Assembly (NCBI GenBank): GCA_910574455.1
Contig: CAJSYZ010000009.1
Span: forward strand, 2,807,040 to 2,871,039
Source: Trichaptum fuscoviolaceum
Taxonomy: Eukaryota > Basidiomycota > Agaricomycetes > Hymenochaetales > Trichaptaceae
Direction of reading: 5' to 3'
DNA length: 64,000 bases
This document shows, piece after piece, positions 57,828 to 64,000 of the stretch. Position 1 is the stretch's first letter; every line of letters begins with the position of its first letter. The notes beneath the pieces are model-generated. The model saw nothing but the letters and a program-made list of their open reading frames with translations, had not been told where the DNA came from and made no database searches. The position numbers and the translations under genes are program-made.

Positions 57828-60318
57828 ATGTCTAACGACCTGTACTTCCGATTCGCGGAGTTGCCCACATATACTGGCGCACAGATACTTTCGCGGCGGC
57901 CAAAAGAGAGTACGTCAACCTTCACCAAATCAGAGTGACATCTAATTGCATGCTTCACCATCAGCTTCGGATAGTTCCCCCCTACAAATCCGCGTCACCA
58001 CCTCAACGAGCGACCACCTGCGGAACGCGAAACGTCATCTATCTAAATATCTATATGTCCCGTCCGAGTCTGAACTGAGGACTGTACTATCGACTCCTTC
58101 TCAAGACCTATCGGATGCTGTAGCCACCCATGTTTCTGTATCTGGTGCATACTCTGTCGTCCTAAGGGAAACGTACTCTGAAGAAGTCAAAAAGAAGAAA
58201 CGCTTCGTCGAGGTCTGGCAAGGTGGTTCGCTGTATCGAACAAAGGACGTCACTGATATGCACGGGAGTTTCCTAACGGATGGTGCGTAGACCATCGCCT
58301 TGCTTGGCGGGGACCTCTAAGACGACTTGCACTCCAGATACATTCGGATCCATGGGCTTCAACAACACAGAAACTAGCTTTGTATATACTGCTCAGCTGG
58401 ACCGCAAAGAACCCGATATAGAAGATAAGGGTGTACCGTACGAGAAGTACCGCTATCAGCCCCGCTTCGGTGAGCGCTTCAAGGGCACGCAGGCCACGGC
58501 TTTATTCGTAATTGAATGGAGTCGGTCTGCGGCGTTCATCCCGAAGGCCAAGACAGAGCGAGTCGTCTACAAGAGCCTACAGATCCAGAGCTTGAGAGTC
58601 GCTCAGGTCAAGCCTCGAACCCCGGCAGACAATATCCATTTCGGACAAGGCATACTTGACGACACCGGGGAATATATCTATGCAACCGGGTATGCACCAA
58701 CGCAGGACGGCCGGTTCCTAGGTATAGTCGGCTGTCACAACAGGCCGTCCGCCATTTGGAGGTTCAGGATAAATAAAGAGTACAAAGACGGTCCTATAGA
58801 TAGCGAACCAGAGAAGCTCACTGAGGAAGGCCGCTCATGCCGTTCCCCCCGCATTTTCTCTCGTACTAATGGGAAAGGTACCCTCGTTTATTTGGCACAT
58901 GAAACGTTTGGCCCTCACCACTCGTGCGCCCAGCTGCGCGCGATCGACTTGGAGACGAAGAAGGACAGAATACTAGTTGACACGGTCTGGGAGGTGGACT
59001 TGGATGGCGACGAGTTTCCGGGGCTTTACCTTGATCAGCTTCCAAAACAGCTTTTCCTCATTCTCAATTCATCACCGTATCTCATACTATACTCAGTGCG
59101 GACACATTATACGACCATATATGTTGTTTCGCTCGAGACCGGCCAACTACAGGAAGTCACGCCGTCAGATGCTCAAATTGGCAGAGGGAAGCATTACTCG
59201 TGGATTGTGTTTGGGACTGACGGCGGTTCGCAATTTCTTTGCTCAAGGAGTCGCATTGATGTGCCGAACGAGCTTGTCCTTGGAACATTCTTTGCACCGC
59301 ACTCAGCTGAACTTCGGGTTATTGACTCTCCGCCATTAGCACAGGAAGGTATGTTTTTCCCCCATCAATTTTTGGAAAATGCTGAAGCCGTGTAGTTAGT
59401 CGAGCTCTTGATAGATTGTGCCTCTCAGTGTACAATCTCCCTCTAAAAAGACACGTCGAGAGTATCATCGTTGAAACAATTGACCATGCGCGAGATAGCC
59501 CAGCCCCTGCTGTATTAATACCTCATGGCGGCCCGCATAACGCCAGCACAAACGCTTTCAATGCTCTATATGCAGCACTTGCACTCGAAGGCTGTACGTT
59601 AATCTCCTCGTTTGATTGATTTCCGTTCATCTCAAATTCCTATAGATACACTTTATCTTCCGAATTACACCGGATCACTAGGTTATGGCATGAAATTCGT
59701 GAAAGAACTCATCGGCAAATGTGGCGCCGTGGAGGTCGACGATTGCATCATGACTGCGCGTGGCTTGGTGGAAAAGGGTGTCATCAAGGATGGTGTCACT
59801 TGGCAGTTTGTCTATGGAGGCAGTCATGGGGGCTTCATTGCTGCGCACCGTGAGCTTTGATCACTCTACTTGTTCCTGCTTTTCATTGCCCTTACCCAAC
59901 TATAGTGATAGGATTGTATCCGACATTCTTCAGTGCGGCTGTGTTGCGTAACCCAGTTATCTCTGTGGGAGAAATGGTGGCGACATCTGATATTCCCGAC
60001 TGGTGCTTCTCCGAATTCGGCCTACCATATGTGTCGAGAGGCGTCGTGCTAGACCCGACAAAAGGCGCATTTCTCTATCGACAGTCACCCATATCCCATG
60101 TGTCCGAAGTTTTGACACCGACTTATCTCCTCATCGGGGAAGACGACCAGAGGGTGCCTCCATCTCAAGGAAAGAACTTTTATCATACTTTGAAAGGACT
60201 GGGAAAAGTAGCTGAGATGCTCACCTTTCCCGGTAGTGGTCACGCTCTGGACCAGGTCGAGTCGATGCGGATGTCCTTTGAAACACTGAGGGGATGGTTT
60301 AATGCATATAAAGCGTAA
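57828..60318 (+). CDS. APEH: Acylaminoacyl-peptidase (peptidase family S9C)
   Basis: Cytosolic serine peptidase that removes N-acylated amino acids from blocked peptides (EC 3.4.19.1 type). Exons 57828-57909, 57965-58282, 58338-59348, 59429-59593, 59646-59849, 59906-60318 give 730 residues, almost exactly the length of animal APEH. The N-terminal half is the expected seven-bladed beta-propeller. The alpha/beta-hydrolase half has HGGPHNA (oxyanion region), nucleophile Ser in GGSHGGF (about 585), acid in GEDDQRVPP (about Asp674) and His in GSGHALD (about 706). Partial resemblance to dipeptidyl-peptidase 5 is possible, but there is no signal peptide or membrane anchor, which argues for the cytosolic acyl-peptide type. 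The acceptor at 59429 is chosen for phase and its CTCTCAG. Confidence 0.92.
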
Positions 60319-60468
60319 AGAATATTTCCTCGGGTTAACAGAAAGTAGATGTATGTATTTATGTGTGTAATAAACTCACTGAAAAGAGGGATATCATGTA
60401 AAGGAATGGTTATAGTGAACAGAATGGAGCATTGCTGCCCCATTGAAAAAATAAGAGAGAAAAAAGAC

Positions 60469-60475
60469 AAAAAAA
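60469..60475 (-). terminator. RNA polymerase III T-run terminator
   Basis: Seven T on the minus strand, 16 nt beyond the discriminator base of the adjacent tRNA-Tyr. Confidence 0.75.
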
Positions 60476-60491
60476 GTAACTTTACGCAGAT

Positions 60492-60594
60492 TCTCCGGGA
60501 CCGGGTTCGAACCAGTGACTTTCAGATAGAAATTATCCGTTCTCGCGGATAGACCAATTACAGTCTGACACTCTTCCAACTGAGTTACCCAGAG
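60492..60594 (-). tRNA. tRNA-Tyr (anticodon GTA) with a 30-nt intron, second copy
   Basis: Reverse strand copy of the tRNA at 41084-41186: the 73 mature positions are identical, with acceptor CTCTGGG/CCCGGAG, the GTA anticodon and the standard T arm. The intron again starts one base after the anticodon and is 30 nt long. It differs from the first copy at five positions, all inside the central hairpin (TATCCG/CGGATA here), and keeps a GNRA-type GAGA loop. Confidence 0.95.
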
Positions 60595-61044
60595 TATATT
60601 CAAAGTTACGTTTTGTCTATATTCACGTTACATGAGAGATAATTGAATGCTTAAATTAGATTCATACTAACTTACGTTTTTATTTTTCTCTCAACTTGAA
60701 CATCGCTCTACGTCTTAAGTTTCTGCCCTGATGAGCACTTTTCAATGGATTCCCTACAAGTACTGACCCTGGTCTACCTCGCACAATTTGCTTCCGACAA
60801 ACCTAAAAGACAAAAATACCCCGTGGTTCGATTGGTAGCCATGGATGATGCCATCCCGAGCACGAATTCCTCATACTCCTGGGATAAGTACTGGATGGCA
60901 CACTAGTTCTTATCCACGGCCATGCAATGGCAGACTTCCACACGCTACACTGGCATTTATAGTCTTATACCCGTATCTTTGCGACAAAATGTCAGCCTCA
61001 GCTTTAGGTCTGCAAATCCTAATCACCACTACTCTCTGCTGGAA
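60595..61044. other. Intergenic, MFS gene upstream region
   Basis: 450 bp holding the tRNA 5' flank (minus) and the transporter promoter. An in-frame ATG at 60922 could extend the transporter by 41 residues. Confidence 0.5.
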
Positions 61045-63384
61045 ATGACTGTGCCGAGAGACACGTCGGACGTCCTGGGCCTTGAACGCAGCTCCGAGGA
61101 GCCCCATTATGATGACATGGAACTTAAAGGTTCTGACAGCCACAGCAATGAAGTTGATACGAAGGGCCTCGAGCACGGGATCTTGCAAGTTGACCCTACA
61201 GCGACTCTTCGTACTGCGGGCGGCGCGGACGTCGACGATGATAATCCCCTATACGTGCGCAACCTTGTCTACAGTCGTGAAGAAGAAGCTGCTGTCATCC
61301 GGATCCTTGACACAAGGCTGTTCCCTTGGATTTTACTAACGACGTTCGTGCTCAATATGGACCGCACGAACAATTCAAACGCCATCTCAGACAACCTGCC
61401 AGGAGACCTTGGTTTCAATATCAATGTCGTCAATACGGCCACAGCCATTTATTCTGTTCTGTTCTCGATCTTCTGTCTGACCGGAGCTGTCATAGCGAAG
61501 ATTGCTGGACCTTCGCGATGTACGTATCCAATTTGGACTTAAATCCATGCTTAAACTCTAAATGGCCTTCGCAGGGATCCCTGTTCTCATGTTCTCCTGG
61601 GGATTAGTGACTGCTGCGCATGCCCTGATTCATGATAAATCTGGATATCTTACTGGTGAGTTTTATGCTCTGCGTTGTCACTGTTGATATTAATCTTACT
61701 TATACATGTTCAGTTCGATGCTGTAAGTACAATCGTCATTTAGTCTGGATCATGTTAATTAATGTGCGCATCAGTCATTGCAATAACGGAAGGTGGTGTA
61801 ATACCAGCTACGCTTGTGTATCTGGGAGGTTTCTACAAAAGCACTGAACTGGCAACTCGACTGGCTTGGTTTTGGGGCGTCCAGGTCCGTACTCGTGATA
61901 TTTCTTGTTGCGAGTCCCTGCTGATGTTTTCCTGCAGAACATTGCCAGTGCTGTGAGTGGACTGATGGCCAGCGGGCTCCTGCAACTGCGGGGTGTTGGC
62001 GGTCTTTTCGGCTGGAAGTGGTTGTTCATCGTGGACGGCATCATTACTCTTTTCGTAGCTGTCGCAACATGGTAAAACATCAATCCTCATAAACCTTCAG
62101 TGCATAGCTACTCACATGACGCCGGATACCAGGTTCTATCTGCCAAAGAACGCCGCTCGTACGAAGGGCGGTTTGAGGGGTTTCAAGCCGTGGTTTAACG
62201 AGCGTCAACAGCAGATAGCGGTCACTCGGGTTGTACGCGACGATCCAGCGAAGAGAGTTTACGAGTGGGTGGTTTTTCATTCGTATTCCCTCTCATAGAA
62301 GTTAGATCTGTTGACCCGAATTAAAGATCGACTGTGACCTGGACCGATGTTAAGGACAGCATCACCGACCTGGGTCTCTGGGGTCACTTAATATTGACGG
62401 CGATTGGCTTGACACCTACAACACCATTGTCAACATGTGAGACGATTACTCTTGTGGTTTGGATCCTAAAGCAGTACTAATTACGCGGTTAACGATCTTA
62501 GACCTACCAACAGTCATCAAATCATTCAATTTCAACGTCGTACGTTCAATCACAAAATCGGTTTAAATATTTCTGACAGCTGGTATATTCGGATAGTTCG
62601 TCGCCAATGCACTCACCGCCCCTCCGTACATCTTGACCTGCATAACTTCTGTCTTGAATATCTGGCACTCAGACCGTACGGGCGAGCGCGGGCTACATGG
62701 AGCATTCGGAGGTATGTCTTGTTATCCCTTTCGGAATGTTGTAGAACGGAACGATGACTCTGTTCCATTCGTAGCCGGTTGGCAACTCGTCGGTTGGATT
62801 CTGCTCCGCTCCCTGCCAGACAATACTAGCAGAGGTGTCAAGTAAGCTATAGGATGAAATAATGTTACAGGTTTTCTAACGTCGTTGATGTAGATACTTT
62901 GCGGCTTGCGTCGTCCAGTCCTGGCCGTACACACATCCCCTGAATATAGCTTGGATGTCCGAGAATACAGGTAGTGTTGGAAAACGAACTATAGCATCTG
63001 GAGCAGTCATCGGTTTTGCTAATATTTACGGAAGTGAGCTCCATCATTTTTGAAGCACATTTTAGCTACTAACTCAGCCTTGTGTAGCGTGGGGGAGCCA
63101 AATTTACCAAGCGGACGATGCTCCTAGTAAGCAGCCCTCCGTTCTTCCTTACATCGAGATGTTCATGTTGCGTTACACAAGATTTCAAACGCGGAAACAT
63201 CATCAACATTGTATTTGCAGGCATAGCTACCGTGCTATGGCTCGTTCAGAAAGCTTATTATAAGTACCGTAACACAAAGAACGCACGTCGATGGGCCGCG
63301 CTTACTGACCAGGAAAAAGAGGCCGAGGAGCTTCAGGCTGAAGAGAAGGGCAACCGAAGTGTGACTTATCATTTCACGAACTGA
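61045..63384 (+). CDS. MFS transporter, anion:cation symporter family (Dal5/allantoate-permease-like)
   Basis: Plasma-membrane permease of the ACS family, whose fungal members import allantoate, nicotinate, biotin, pantothenate and related organic acids; substrate not predictable. Exons 61045-61519, 61575-61655, 61714-61722, 61775-61884, 61938-62071, 62133-62264, 62327-62436, 62502-62539, 62597-62711, 62775-62841, 62894-63033, 63088-63126, 63182-63384 give 550 residues and about 12 membrane segments. Family motifs: ILLTTFVLNMDRTNNSNA in helix 1, ITEGGVIPATLVYLGGFYK, ELATRLAWFWG, GWKWLFIVDG, and the late IYQADDAP region. Exon 3 is only 9 nt (Val-Arg-Cys), bridging YLT and FIAITEGG exactly as the family requires. 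Residues 1-90 are an acidic cytosolic tail. An upstream in-frame ATG at 60922 is possible. Confidence 0.92.
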
Positions 63385-63639
63385 TAGCGAAATGCGCATG
63401 TGTAATAGTATTTCGTTTTGCCATACTGTACAGTACACATCGTTGGTTACAGATGTCAGTGAGAGTCAGACAGATCTGGTTACAGTCAGAAGCATCAAAG
63501 TCTGGGCATAGGACGGTGCATAACATCACTTGAGCCGTACCAGTACAACATGAGGGTTCCTCCCAAAGTGGAGGTATTTTGCTTTAGTGAAAAATATGCA
63601 AAGAATAAAAACTCGAATCATGGTCTGCTGACCGTGGTA

Positions 63640-64000
63640 CTATGATTCCCCTGCTTCGTCGGTCTTCGTCTTTTTGGTTGATTGGATGACAGGGACTGCC
63701 GCCCCGCGAATCCCAGCATCTGGCCCGCCTTCAGGCTCGACGGCGCGTTTGCGCTTCTCGCCCACCTGGACACCAACCTTGGTAATATCCGAGCCTGCTT
63801 CGGACTTGGTATCATCACCACCTTTTGAGACAGAGACCGATGCAGGTTTTGAGTCCCTTCGGTTGTCCCGATCGCCTCCACGTCCACTCCCGCGGCCGCC
63901 CCTGCCGCCCCTTCCTCCTCTGCCTCCCCTATCACCCCGGCTTGCCCCGCGACCTCCCCCGCGCCCGCCACGGGAGCCGCCCCGACCGCCTCTCGTAGGG
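63640..64000 (-). CDS. RGG-box protein, 3' end only
   Basis: The window ends inside this gene: 120 codons of the C-terminus are visible, ending at TAG (63640-63642). The first 45 residues are RGG/GRG repeats (RGGRGGSRGGRGGGRG), typical of RNA-binding and arginine-methylated proteins. The rest is a hydrophilic tail with DRDNRRDSKPASVSVSKGG, a KRKR basic cluster and STKKTKTDEAGES at the end. Which RGG protein this is cannot be told from the fragment. An alternative minus-strand frame (63618-63971) is the shadow of this repeat. Convergent with the transporter, about 255 bp away. Confidence 0.8.
   Translation of the reverse strand, partial: PTRGGRGGSRGGRGGGRGASRGDRGGRGGRGGRGGRGSGRGGDRDNRRDSKPASVSVSKGGDDTKSEAGSDITKVGVQVGEKRKRAVEPEGGPDAGIRGAAVPVIQSTKKTKTDEAGES

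Noticed and set aside
62971..62994. Possible 24-nt intron in the MFS transporter (GTAGTG to CTATAG)
   Set aside because: Far too short for an intron, and the unspliced reading GSVGKRTIASGAVIGFAN matches the family.
63618..63971. 117-codon minus-strand open frame rich in Gly and Ala
   Set aside because: It overlaps the RGG repeat in another frame; the RGG frame continues to the window edge and has the sensible protein composition.
1..64000. CRISPR array, prophage or bacterial operon
   Set aside because: No regular direct repeats with spacers, no ribosome binding sites and abundant spliceosomal introns; the DNA is eukaryotic.

Overview
The window is nuclear DNA from a filamentous basidiomycete, most likely a wood-decaying agaricomycete. 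Genes are split by many short GT-AG introns (mostly about 50-70 nt) and packed on both strands, and one encodes a secreted GH7 cellobiohydrolase with a fungal cellulose-binding module. Regulatory and housekeeping families also have fungal hallmarks (velvet factor, NST1, HPC2). I saw no rRNA genes, CRISPR arrays, bacterial-style operons or intact transposon genes.

Layout. 1-3469: no supportable gene. 3470-7666 (+): Neo1-type P4-ATPase lipid flippase, convergent with NST1 (7822-12336, -), a stress-response protein. 13047-15273 (-): serine/acid-rich orphan, divergent from a small glutamine-repeat hydrophilic protein (15846-16505, +). 17348-19305 (-): F-box protein. 19306-23512: 4.2 kb without a confident gene. 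23513-25549 (-): serine-rich single-pass membrane protein, divergent from the complex III core subunit QCR2 (26025-27512, +), which converges on a 22-exon family X DNA polymerase with a BRCT domain (27848-31736, -). 32806-34067 (+): class I methyltransferase. 34477-36696 (+): long-chain acyl-CoA synthetase. 38862-40611 (+): GH7-CBM1 cellobiohydrolase.

A 4-kb low-complexity stretch follows (tRNA-Tyr, a 25-nt C run, a MITE-like inverted-repeat element). It leads to a VosA-like velvet regulator (45367-51575, +) with introns far longer than any others here. Then come HPC2/ubinuclein of the HIR histone chaperone (54164-56490, +), acylaminoacyl-peptidase (57828-60318, +), a second tRNA-Tyr (-), an ACS-family MFS transporter (61045-63384, +) and the 3' end of an RGG-box protein (-).

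Most neighbours look functionally unrelated, as is usual in fungal chromosomes. The genes cover membrane lipid asymmetry and fatty-acid activation, respiration, DNA repair, cellulose breakdown, development, chromatin and nutrient uptake. The most striking sequence-level signals are two stretches of about 500 nt without a single AG dinucleotide in the first two velvet introns, two microexons (9 and 12 nt, one next to a GC-AG intron), an apparent one-base frameshift in the polymerase gene, and two tRNA-Tyr genes whose introns differ only inside one structure-preserving hairpin. Exon boundaries were inferred by eye from splice consensus, reading phase and family conservation; no transcripts or searches were available.
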